This document shows, in pieces, positions 1-8,885 of a DNA stretch of 64,000 bases (within the stretch, counting starts at the first letter, position 1; the number at the start of each line of letters is the position of its first letter). The translations under genes and the position numbers were made by a program. The stretch lies in the NCBI RefSeq assembly GCF_963855985.1, contig NC_087106.1:7423001-7487000 (forward strand). The letters run 5' to 3'. Below the pieces are notes generated by a model. It had not been told where the DNA came from. It searched no databases and saw only the letters and a program-made list of their open reading frames with translations. Source of the stretch: Ostrinia nubilalis (lineage: Eukaryota > Arthropoda > Insecta > Lepidoptera > Crambidae).

Positions 1-892
1 GAGCTAGTTTTTGCGTGTCCGGGCTGTTAAATCGTTAAAAATGACAAATTAGAGACATGCAAGTATTTTTATATGTTACTTAACGACCCCATCCAGTTGT
101 GCATTAAATCATAGGCCTCTATTTTAAGTATTTGTGACTTAATTAATTTCATGAACCTCTGTTCTCTAATTACCGTTACGCGTCCGCACACCGACTTAAT
201 GTTAAAACTTGGCTGTAATTTTTATGTCGTATAGATTTGGTTTACTCCATTCAACATTTTAAAGAGTACAAAAGATTGTCTTACGCATAGCAAAATATCT
301 ATTCAATAGAACCATTCTGTAAATAATTAGAATAAAAAAACTGCTTGTCCGAGCGAAAGTCCTAATTCCCGTGACGTTTTCTGTTTTTGGGCACACAAGC
401 CTAAATAATAATATTTGATACATCATTTACGCGCGCGGCGCGAGCCCTTAGTTAGTTCTAAGACCTGTTAGCAAGTAGACGTCTATTGCGTTGGCGTACC
501 GTCGATGAATTGCGTAAGAGTATAATTACCATATCTTTGGTTTTCAATTTTTCTATTTACCATGTCCTTATTTTTATACTCGATTTTTGAAGGTAGATCC
601 ACGTTGTTAATTTAAATAGATTCAGTACTTTAGCCTTCATACGTTGTAGTAAGACAGTATTTGCATACGCTGAAGATTTTGGAAATTTTGAAGAGAAACT
701 ATCGTTTTATAATTTCCATGTACTAATTACCGTATATTTATAATCACCGTTGTATGAAATTATTACCTACAAATTGCACTCACGATTGAATAAGTATGAT
801 GATAAAATATGAAATATATCTAGACTTTCGCATAAAAACTGTACGGACTTTTCTTCCAATCTTACAATCAAAATTTAAAAAAACTTTCGTTA
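1..892. other. Unassigned AT-rich non-coding stretch
   Basis: No gene or recognisable element. The motif CTAATTACCGT occurs at 166 and 723, and again at 2201 and 2233, so this stretch and the one near 2.2 kb may be parts of one decayed repeat. A short CpG-rich patch lies at about 430-450. Confidence 0.5.
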
Positions 893-1047
893 GAGTAACC
901 TCGAAATAGATTCGATTTCATGACGAATGTTCAGCTTCAGTTGCTGCATGGTTGTTGGATTTAAGAGTATATTTTAACCCCTAAGGTGACCCCACAAAAA
1001 GAAGTTACCTGGAGTGAAATCGGGGCTTTCTGATGGCCAGGAGATGT
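893..1047 (-). pseudogene. Mariner/Tc1-like transposase, C-terminal remnant
   Basis: Read on the minus strand from 1047 downwards, one frame gives WPSESPDFTPGNFFLWGHL, then a stop, then NPTTMQQLKLNIRHEIESI. This resembles the end of the DDE domain of insect mariner-like transposases, which typically read WPPRSPDLTPLDFFLWG followed by a helix with LKENIREEI. An in-frame TAA sits at about 970 and no flanking catalytic domain is readable, so this is a dead fragment of about 50 codons. No terminal inverted repeats were found. The family call rests on remembered consensus, not on a search. Confidence 0.7.
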
Positions 1048-2880
1048 CACCCCTGCATGAAACATGTCTCGTACCAGATATTTATTTTTACTATTAGTAT
1101 AATTGATATTAACATCTTAAATCATTAATGAATTCTAATATAATACCATTAACATCTATCCATAATACCTTTGCCCTAAGAAGATGAGATTTTCCAACAG
1201 TAACACTTACCTGGCGTGATCACATTAAGAACAAAAGAGAACAAATCAACAGACAATGGGACTTTTCAAGGCATTAGTGTATAGGCACTTTGTACCATCC
1301 TAAACTGCATCCTACCTGCTTTCTTATGCATAGAAAAAACTTCGTGATATGCAATGGGTACTGGACAGAAGAAGCTTGGAGAACAAACTATATACAAATG
1401 GATCCTAAAACCCATGTAGAAATGGCATCGACTTAGCCTTGAAAATATAGAAATACTTTAACGTTTTCAAAATAAAGGTTTAAAAATCTTGAGCTGTGCA
1501 CCTTGGTTTACAAAGTCCAGTGAAGTGATACCAAACGTCAAAGAGGGTGTGGAAAATCCTGTAAAGCTTACAACCAAAGACTAGAGTCTAGTCTAGATTG
1601 CATGAAGGTCTAGTCACTAGACCTTCATGCAATCTATTTGCTGCATCCCTTCTAAATTCTAAGAATTCTGCATTTAGGCTCAGGAGAAAGCGAATAGCAT
1701 CAATCTGAAAACTTATTGTAAAAGAATCGAGGTGACAAATCATGGGATATGCTGAGCTGGAAATGTCATTATTACAAATTTAATTTAATCTGATAATGGG
1801 TGATGGCTGATCGCAGATAGATTAAAAAGAGGAAAAATCACTTAAATCATTAATTAATTTTTCGATATATGCATATCCGAAAAATCAAATTTGTGAGATC
1901 TCCTGATCCATTATCTGTACGTTAAATCGTTTGTACCACATTGAAATCAAATAAATGATTATTAAGATTCTGATGAAATGTGACACGTAGCCCCATCTGG
2001 CCGAAACTAAGTGTTCCTGTTATAGCCTCAATTATTGCAGTATACTGAAAATATCTTGATACAATAAAAAATAGAAATGAGTGTTTTCCTTTTTTCAAAG
2101 GGTTATTAAGTGCACCTACAGCGTTTTTTATGACGCTATATATTTATATACAAATTTATCAATGCAAGATATTGTTTTCTTGCTATTTTACATATTTTTT
2201 CTAATTACCGTTAGATTCAGTATTAGCCTTATCTAATTACCGTGACCATAAAATTTTTGGGTCTCATTTACGCGAAAACCGCTTGGAATAATTTGACGCC
2301 TTAACGATTGTTAAATTCGTACTTTTCATGTGTTTCATATTTAAATGCGTTTAAGTCAATTAAGCCAAATTTCAAAAATGATATGGTAATTAGGCTGAGA
2401 ACGCCTAATCGTGAGAATGGCCGAATAGACGTCGACATTGCAAAATTATTAACTTGAATAAAACCTTGAATATTGTCAACAAATATCATGGAATAATGGG
2501 ATAAAATTCTATAAGATTTTTATTTGACGTTTTTGCTCATGGCTATGCCCACAGGCTATTATCAATTTAAACGAGCCTTTCATTGATAATTTGAACGCAT
2601 TAGCGGACGAATAATAAATCGTCCTTGGACATTTTCACACTGTGATTTTTTAATCTTTACTTTGATGGAGCAAATTTTTCGCTCTTTAGCCTACCCATTG
2701 TGTGTTGCTATTATTGAAACCATAAATTAACTTCAAAGCTTACAAACATGCCTTATATACTATGACTAGTTTTCAAAAGCTTAATAATAATTAAAAAACA
2801 TAGGTTTGTGTTGTATAAAATTACCGGTGGACAAAAAGAAGCCCACTTCTGTTTTTGAGACATGTTCATTATTAAATGTT
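1048..2880. other. Unassigned AT-rich non-coding stretch
   Basis: No gene seen. It contains the palindrome at 1594-1636 and two CTAATTACCGT motifs at 2201 and 2233. The short minus-strand frame at 2301-2489 has no recognisable domain. Confidence 0.5.
1594..1636. repeat. Perfect 43-bp palindrome
   Basis: Two 21-base arms (1594-1614 and 1616-1636) are perfect reverse complements with a single C at 1615 between them. The arms contain GCATGAAGGTCTAGT and its complement. It is flanked on the left by CTAGAGTCTAGTC, which partly repeats the arm centre. Function unknown. Confidence 0.9.
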
Positions 2881-2979
2881 CATCATCATCATCATTTCAG
2901 CCATAGGACGTCCACTGCTGAACATAGGCCTCCCCCAATGCTTTCCATGTTGATCGATTGGTAGCGGCCTGCGTCCATT
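2881..2979 (-). repeat. Lepidopteran-type LINE 3' end fragment
   Basis: Begins with (CAT)n, followed by TTCAGCCATAGGACGTCC and ACTGCTGAACATAGGCC. Read on the minus strand this is the familiar GGCC..CAGCAGTGGACGTC..GGCTGAA(ATG)n end of lepidopteran LINEs. Related ends occur at 3494-3530 and 26259-26310. Only the tail is present. Confidence 0.65.
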
Positions 2980-4034
2980 ATTAAATGTTATATTTTACTT
3001 TTTTTTGTCAACTCAGTTGGAGTATAACTAAATGTTTATTTAGCTTCAAAGACTGAGCATCTAATGATGCCTTTCTCTATGTGACATTTTGATAGTAAAT
3101 AGTTTAAATAAACCAATATAAACATTGTATTTCCCAACCCAAGTCACTGTCTCATTGTTTAGACATCGACGCGTTAGCGCCCGAGAGCTAATATAACACA
3201 TTCGCGATGCCATCGGTTGCCCAATGCGCCTGCGCGTGTAATTTTATTGTTCTAGCACTGTTGCCGATATGAATGAACTGGCCGATATCGAAATCTGTGG
3301 TTTTGGTTTGCTGTTCTTCATGTAGACTAGAATAAAATAGATTTGATCATGAAAAATTTTTCGCCGACTTTTTGTGATTTTTTTAGGACCACACTTAATA
3401 GTAGAACGCCCACCTGCTTAATGAACCGATGACCTCAGTAGACAGGCTGGCACAGACTATTGAAAAAATCGTGAGATCGTTCTTTGAGGGTTATCTTCAG
3501 CAGTGGACTGCCATAAGCTGAATGTATGATAAGTAAAGGTAAGCCATGTTATGTAAGTAAGTAGATAGTATGTATCAAGATTTGTCATTTAAGCGTTGCA
3601 AATATGCATTATTTGTAAATTACAAATACCATTTTAGATCTACAGTTGTTGTAGCTCTACAATAGTTCAAAATACCAAATAAAGGGGATAAAAAGCTTGC
3701 TTATTACCGTGAAAATGGGAAAATTTGTACTTGCCTCTTTTCGCTCTAAGAACAACATTCCAAAGCATTGTCTAGATATTCCCCAGTCTATATTCAGCCA
3801 ATTGGTTTGTCTGTGAACAGTATCACGGTAATTGAATAACTTGTAGGGTCCAGGTAACGGTAACCGATTAGATAACATTATCATTGTTGTAGTGCTGAAT
3901 GAACGTAGTTACGAATAACAATCCCATAAGTGTAATTTGAAACTGTTTATTTACATGATGAATTCACTTAACACCGGTCAAATACCTGCCTTGTCTAGCA
4001 TAAAAAAAACCAATACTGTTAACATTGTGTTGTT
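2980..4034. other. Mostly unassigned; LINE tail near 3421-3530
   Basis: Within this stretch 3494-3530 reads TTCAGCAGTGGACTGCC then a GCTGAATG..ATGAT tail, a plus-strand copy of the tail family seen at 2881. The 3421-3490 part probably belongs to the same fragment. A minus-strand 75-codon frame at 3657-3884 has no recognisable domain. Otherwise nothing is seen. Confidence 0.4.
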
Positions 4035-4165
4035 ATGGTTAATGCGAACAGAAAAAGCGCTACCGCCAAGTGAACTGAGCAGATTTTTTTCCCCACTGGG
4101 AATCGAACCCGGGACCGCTGGATCTAAGGAAGGTAGACTGGACCATAGAGACAATTCCTGTTACG
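4035..4165 (-). mobile_element. tRNA-derived SINE fragment
   Basis: On the minus strand the sequence contains GGTCCCGGGTTCGATTCCC, an RNA polymerase III B-box, preceded by a weaker A-box-like region. The body CTGCTCAGTTCACTTGG then GGTAGCGC matches the SINE pieces at 26335-26470 and 62340-62816. The adjoining CAATACTGTTAACATTGTGTTG (4011 on) also matches the latter (62529 on). The 109-codon frame across it (3937-4266) is a translation of this repeat and is not a gene. Confidence 0.65.
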
Positions 4166-4727
4166 TCGTTGAACAGATTGATTCTGCGCTTCAGTCAGAT
4201 AATTTCATAGTCCTATTTAAGTTACTTGTATTTAGGCTAAGTTTTTATTCAATAAATTTATATTAACTTATCTTGTAATGGCGGCTTACCAAAAACTAGG
4301 ATTGTTCGTCTGTTATTAAACGAAGAAGAGCTAGTGTTTCCCACGTTAAAAAGACTAGAAAAGGTTATGAAAGGATCATGAAACTGTCAGACAATACATG
4401 ACATAATATTAACATCAATGACAGACAGACCATGAGACCATTATTGAAACATAATGAGTATTTTTTAAATTAAATATAATGTTTTTAATTATGGTTATAG
4501 CGATGAGTGCCGATAGCACGATCTCATCACCGTGTGATATCCGCTAGAGCGTGCGTGAGTCAATAAATAAAACTCATTGGCATCCATTGATTGATGGCTG
4601 TTTTTGTAAACAATTACGTTTATAAATAAACTTGCACCAGGAGTAAGGAAGTTATTGTACTTTGCTACGAGGATATAAATACAATGAATGCTTTTTCTGA
4701 GTACATTTGGCTGCTACCTACATATTT

Positions 4728-4830
4728 TTTTATTTATTTATTTATTTATACTTCAATGCCAAAAATATTAACATTAGGCGAACTTAATGCCATAAGGCAT
4801 TCTCATTTTCTACATTAAGAATACTGAAAA
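4728..4830 (-). repeat. LINE-like 3' tail with (TTTA)n
   Basis: A run of TTTA repeats at 4728-4750 is followed by unique sequence containing AGGCGAACTTAATGCC and a nearby ATAAGGCATTCTC. On the minus strand this is a short 3' end with an (AAAT)n tail, the arrangement seen at the 3' end of the LINE at 20058. No coding part remains. Confidence 0.45.
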
Positions 4831-4895
4831 CGTATTTGTTAGTAAATGACAAAAACGCATTTTATATTGTCTTACGGAGTGTAGTTATATATTTA

Positions 4896-4996
4896 GGCCG
4901 AGTTGCACCACCTAACTTTAACGGTAACTATAAGTTAACAACTGGTGCTTTTTTCTCCGTTTTTTCAAAGTTAAAGTAAGATGGTGCAACTCAGCC
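4896..4996. mobile_element. MITE, family A copy 1 (PIF/Harbinger-like)
   Basis: Terminal inverted repeats GGCCGAGTTGCACCACC at the left and GATGGTGCAACTCAGCC at the right, flanked by TTA on both sides (4893-4895 and 4997-4999). A 3-bp TTA duplication is typical of PIF/Harbinger elements. It is 101 bp with no coding capacity. Other copies are at 18397, 36263, 54166 (partial) and 63318. Confidence 0.8.
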
Positions 4997-5541
4997 TTAG
5001 ACTACATGAATCTCTCTCAATTTCCAAGTGGAACATAAATAAACATAACACTTAAATAAAAATGCTTTGTGTAAGTAGTTTCCTTGTATGGATATTGCGT
5101 AATTTTTCAGTCAGACAATCATTGCGACTGTCTTTATAGAAATTCTATGCCTCAGACGTTAAATCGTCCGTCTGAATTAGTAGCTATGTCAAAGGTTAAA
5201 GTCTCACGCCAGGGTTGGCCTCGTTGATACACCTACGCGATGTTTTTTAAATAATGTATTGTCATCTCTTACATAAGTATGCAAAATTTCAGCTCAATCC
5301 GACTTCGGAAAGCGGGCCAGGCATAAAAATTAAAGATTAGGAATTTCCACACCGATAAATATAAACTTGCTTTAACTACTAAAATAATAGGTGAGGTGCT
5401 ATTTCTTTCTACATATAACTATTACTTTACTTGTATTGCCCCTTCGGTAAAGACATCGTCGTTTTTTTCAGCCAATGGCACTCCACGATTCCTTAGAAGA
5501 AAATAATGAAAAGTGACTTTAGATGAAGTATACAATGTACT
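4997..5541. other. Non-coding; possible RTE tail at 5278-5335
   Basis: The piece TGCAAAATTTCAGCTCAATC at 5280 resembles a phrase found near the 3' ends of lepidopteran RTE-like LINEs. Nothing else is recognised. Confidence 0.35.
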
Positions 5542-6503
5542 TTAGGGTGTCCCTTATTTTTCAAAGTTTTAAATCTGTAACGCATAGGTCTTAGTTTTGT
5601 TTGTTTGCCTCTAAAACACTCTGAAATAAATTTTTACCTTATTTGGAGTACGATAACCCGTGCCGACTTGCATCGAAACATGTTGCGCGGCAGTAGCGGT
5701 GCGTATTCGCGGTGTTTGTCATTTGTTCTCAATTAATCTCGTGATTAACACCTATTGTTTGACATTTAGAAGATGGCTGTGGATTTAAGAAGCAACAAAA
5801 AAAGTATTTTCTTAGTCGGGAACGTACATTTATCAAATAATAGGCACAAAGTTACCGTTAATCGTCAAGTTTTTGCAGTATTTTTTAACATATTTTGCGA
5901 AGTTAATTAAATGTTATTGAATCTAATCTCATCATTCGGGAGTGTATTCTATTTTGGGAAAAGGTATAAATCCTACCAGAGCCTAACTGTGTAAAAAAAC
6001 TTGTGTATCTTCACCATGCTTGGAGGGAGTTGCAAGAAAAATTATTTTAAAAAATCAAGATTTATAAGCGCCGCGGTGAGGAGGATTTAAAAACAAATAA
6101 AATATTTTAACAAAAACAAATAAAACCAAGGCGTCCAGAGTGTTAAGGTGTAGACAAAAAGTTAGTTAAGAAAGTAGAAATTGCAAGACAAAGAAAATTT
6201 AATAAATAAATAAATAAAAAATAGAGCAAATATGTTTCGGAGGTTTATCGTCATCTCTTACTACGCAAGATTCTATACAAACGCAAGGACATCACGACCA
6301 GCTTACCAGCTCTGAGGAAAGCCTTAAGGAACTCTTGACATCCACTTTCCAAAAGGTATATGAGAGTGTTGACAAATTGATTTCCAAGGCAGCCCTGAGC
6401 AAGTTCAGTCAACATCTTTGGTACTTCATATCAGAAGAAATTGCCGTTTTATCACTCTTTGATGATGAAGGTAATGAACAAACACCGTCAATATTGTAGT
6501 AAA

Positions 6504-6508
6504 AGTAC
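6504..6508. repeat. Target site duplication of BEL element (left)
   Basis: AGTAC directly precedes the TG of the left LTR and is repeated exactly at 13322-13326 after the right LTR. Five bases is a usual duplication length for BEL/Pao elements. Confidence 0.93.
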
Positions 6509-6733
6509 TGTTCACGCAGAACTACTTAATAAAATGCATTCTTGAGTTTGAGAATTTATTGTACTTTGGACAATATTACATTGAAATAATTTGTGAGTTA
6601 ACGTGCCGGCCGGCACGTCAAGCCGTTTCGGTGGCTGATAGGCGAGAGAGGGATACAGTGAATGGAGGAGTGAACGCGCGCGCGGACCGAATGAGATTGA
6701 ACGATAGTGATGTGAAGCTGTCTGTCATAGACA
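6509..6733 (-). repeat. BEL 3' LTR, 225 bp
   Basis: Begins TGTTCACGCAG and ends GTCATAGACA in plus-strand reading. It looks identical base for base to 13097-13321. It holds an 18-bp palindrome, ACGTGCCGGCCGGCACGT, at 6601-6618. A minus-strand AATAAA at 6560-6555 is a plausible polyadenylation signal. Confidence 0.95.
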
Positions 6734-6751
6734 TCCTCCGGGGCTTGAAAG
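6734..6751 (-). other. Possible polypurine tract of the BEL element
   Basis: Read on the minus strand, the bases next to the 3' LTR are GCCCCGGAGGA. Plus-strand priming of LTR elements needs a purine-rich tract here. This one is short, so the call is weak and rests mainly on position, between the integrase stop and the LTR. Confidence 0.35.
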
Positions 6752-7537
6752 CTAGGTAGCTTTCAGGAGTTCTTCGCTGTCTTCATTCGGCGACGGCAGT
6801 AGACATAGGCGGTTCATGGCCCTTCGAACGATGCCTTGGGATGTAGAGACGTCTGCGACTCGCGGCACTCCATCAGAGCCGGGGAAGAGTCTGGATATTC
6901 GTCCAAGGCGCCAGCATAGCGGCGGTGCGCTCTCGTCCTTAATCAGGACTAGGTCATCAACCTTGAGGTCTCTGCATCGCACCTTCCATTTCGTGCGCTG
7001 CTGCAGCTCGGCCACGTACTCCATTGACCACCTCTTCCAGAAGTCTTGACGGGCTTGCTCCAGTCGCTGAAACCGGTCAAGACGATTTGTGCTATAGTCA
7101 AGCAGGTACGGCGATGGCAATGAGGTTAGCGGCCTACCAATTAAAAAGTGGCCCGGGGTAAGAGGAGATAGGTCTTGGGGTGAAGGACTTATTGGACATA
7201 GGGGTCGGCTATTTAGGATGGCCTCAATCTGAACAAATAATGAGCTCAGCTCCTCAAAGGTCAAGTGTACATTTTTTATGACTCTATGTAAATGAAACTT
7301 CGCTGACTTGACCCCACTTTCCCAATAACCACCAAAGTGAGGAGCGTACGCAGGTGAGAAACGAAATTCGATGCCTTCACGAGAAGCGTGATCAATGATA
7401 GAATCGCTATTATTATTTAAAAATGAATTTATCTCTTTATTTGCTGCAACAAAGTTTCTACCATTATCACAGTAAATGATCTTTGGCTTACCTCTACGGG
7501 CTATAAATCTTTTTAAAGTCAAAATGAATGCATCCAT
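6752..7537 (-). CDS. BEL integrase core and C-terminal domain
   Basis: This frame encodes the second half of the integrase, which joins element DNA to the host chromosome. Numbered from the methionine at 7537, which is internal and not a real start, IYCDNGRNF carries the second catalytic aspartate (residue 24). FSPAYAPHFGGYWESGVKSA carries the catalytic glutamate (residue 73), 48 residues away and in the expected range. Residues near 190-255 (VDDLVLIKDE, CWRLGRI) match the C-terminal domain of BEL integrases. The frame stays open upstream to about 7620, where a frameshift separates it from the first catalytic aspartate. It stops 18 bases before the 3' LTR. Confidence 0.9.
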   Translation of the reverse strand: MDAFILTLKRFIARRGKPKIIYCDNGRNFVAANKEINSFLNNNSDSIIDHASREGIEFRFSPAYAPHFGGYWESGVKSAKFHLHRVIKNVHLTFEELSSLFVQIEAILNSRPLCPISPSPQDLSPLTPGHFLIGRPLTSLPSPYLLDYSTNRLDRFQRLEQARQDFWKRWSMEYVAELQQRTKWKVRCRDLKVDDLVLIKDESAPPLCWRLGRISRLFPGSDGVPRVADVSTSQGIVRRAMNRLCLLPSPNEDSEELLKAT

Positions 7538-7616
7538 TGACAGCTGACTGACTAACTCTAGGTGGATGCATTTATATCGGAAACAAATGAAAATGCAAAG
7601 ATAACATTTACTAATC

Positions 7617-7874
7617 TTACATCCACGGCCCTTGCATATAACAGACCGTTATCAAAAATGGACCCGCGAAGTCGGTGCCTACTGTGGAGAAAGGAAAATC
7701 AGGTTGTACGCGATCTACAGGTAAGTTTCCCATAATGTTTTCCATAGTACGAGCGTTAAATCGGCGACAGGTAACACACTCGCGTGCTACACGCCTAGCT
7801 AGAGTCCTACCTCCTACAGGCCAATATCGTTCCCTAATCGAGGCTAAGAGATGTTGAGGACCTGCGTGTAACAA
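7617..7874 (-). CDS. BEL integrase N-terminal zinc domain, frameshifted piece
   Basis: An 85-codon piece opening at a TTG that is not a real start. LHAGPQHLL with ERYWPVGGRT and ECVTCRRF forms the second half of the H2C2 zinc-binding domain. GTDFAGPF holds the first catalytic aspartate of the integrase core (residue 68). The upstream histidines lie in the preceding frame, and the downstream part of the core lies in the next. Frameshifts occur near 7878-7890 and 7620-7640. The product is normally cleaved from Pol and acts in the nucleus. This segment is too short to work alone. Confidence 0.85.
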   Translation of the reverse strand: MLHAGPQHLLASIRERYWPVGGRTLARRVARECVTCRRFNARTMENIMGNLPVDRVQPDFPFSTVGTDFAGPFLITVCYMQGPWM

Positions 7875-8830
7875 GCGAATATGTTCTTGTTTAAATATAA
7901 GTTTTGATAATGACTAGAATGTAACAAAATGGGGTGACGTTTATCATACTGGTAGTTGGACGTATCGATTCGTCCTCCTACTCTGAGAATGCCATTTTCA
8001 TCAAGAAATGGAGTAAGGGATGAAAGAGCAGTTTTAGAATTTAAACATTTACCTTTTTTGAGCAATGCTAACTCAGTAGCAAAAGAATCTTGTTGAACTA
8101 ACTTGATTAAAACATCGTGAGCCTTTTCTAGCTCTGAAACTTGAAGTGGACCTTGTAATCTATTAGATTTTATCTTTGTTCTACAATTATTGACGAATCT
8201 TAAGACTCTAGTCAGAACTCTAGTAAGAGTTGTTAATTTAGAAAATTTGCTTAAAGCAGCTGACAGACTGGGCATGGAAACTGCCTCCTCCCCCACTAAA
8301 GTTTGGTGAATCTTGAGCTCTGGCAACTCTATCGAGCCGAAATTGTGTACAGCTGGCCAAGAGTCTTCGGATTCTGAGAGGAAAGGTGGGCCGTGCCACC
8401 AGATAGAGAGGTCTGAGTGATCTGGATCAACGCCACGCGAAACGAGGTCTGCTGGGTTGACAGATGTGGGCACGTAACGCCAGTCTGCAGGATTGGTAAG
8501 CTCGTTTATAGCAGCTACTCTGTGGGTAACAAAAGTTTTAGTTTTATTTGAGTTTAACCAACCTAAAACAACTTGAGAGTCTGTCCAGTAAACCTGACGC
8601 TCTATAGGACAGCGTAGTGCGGCTATAACTGTAGAGCATAACTGAGCTCCCAGAAGGGCAGCGCAGAGCTCGAGCCTTGGTATGGTGGTAGGTTTAATTG
8701 GTGCTACTCTTGATTTGGCACATACCAAGACGACTTGTATTGCACCACTAGAAGAAATGGATCTCAAATATATACAGCTACCGTAGGCACGCTGTGAAGC
8801 ATCAGAAAAACAATGAATTTGTGTAGACAC
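7844..8830 (-). CDS. BEL RNase H and integrase N-terminal linker
   Basis: A 328-codon open stretch. The listed start is a GTG and not real; the frame is open upstream to about 8893 with IPRCILI, the usual BEL connector to reverse transcriptase. RNase H residues are visible: CFSDASQRAYG (D10), PRLELCAALLG (E54), YWTDSQVVLGWL (D84) and NPADLVSRG (D128). This enzyme removes the RNA strand during reverse transcription. The C-terminal DENGILRVGGRI and HSSHYQ lead into the integrase zinc domain. One frameshift divides it from RT upstream and a second from integrase downstream. Confidence 0.9.
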   Translation of the reverse strand: MSTQIHCFSDASQRAYGSCIYLRSISSSGAIQVVLVCAKSRVAPIKPTTIPRLELCAALLGAQLCSTVIAALRCPIERQVYWTDSQVVLGWLNSNKTKTFVTHRVAAINELTNPADWRYVPTSVNPADLVSRGVDPDHSDLSIWWHGPPFLSESEDSWPAVHNFGSIELPELKIHQTLVGEEAVSMPSLSAALSKFSKLTTLTRVLTRVLRFVNNCRTKIKSNRLQGPLQVSELEKAHDVLIKLVQQDSFATELALLKKGKCLNSKTALSSLTPFLDENGILRVGGRIDTSNYQYDKRHPILLHSSHYQNLYLNKNIFACYTQVLNIS

Positions 8831-8885
8831 AGGTTTATCAATTAAAATGCATCGAGGAATTTTTAGTAACGATAGACATGAAGAT

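Noticed and set aside
6816..7857. Plus-strand frames opposite the integrase region
   Set aside because: Shadows of the minus-strand pol genes without motifs of their own.
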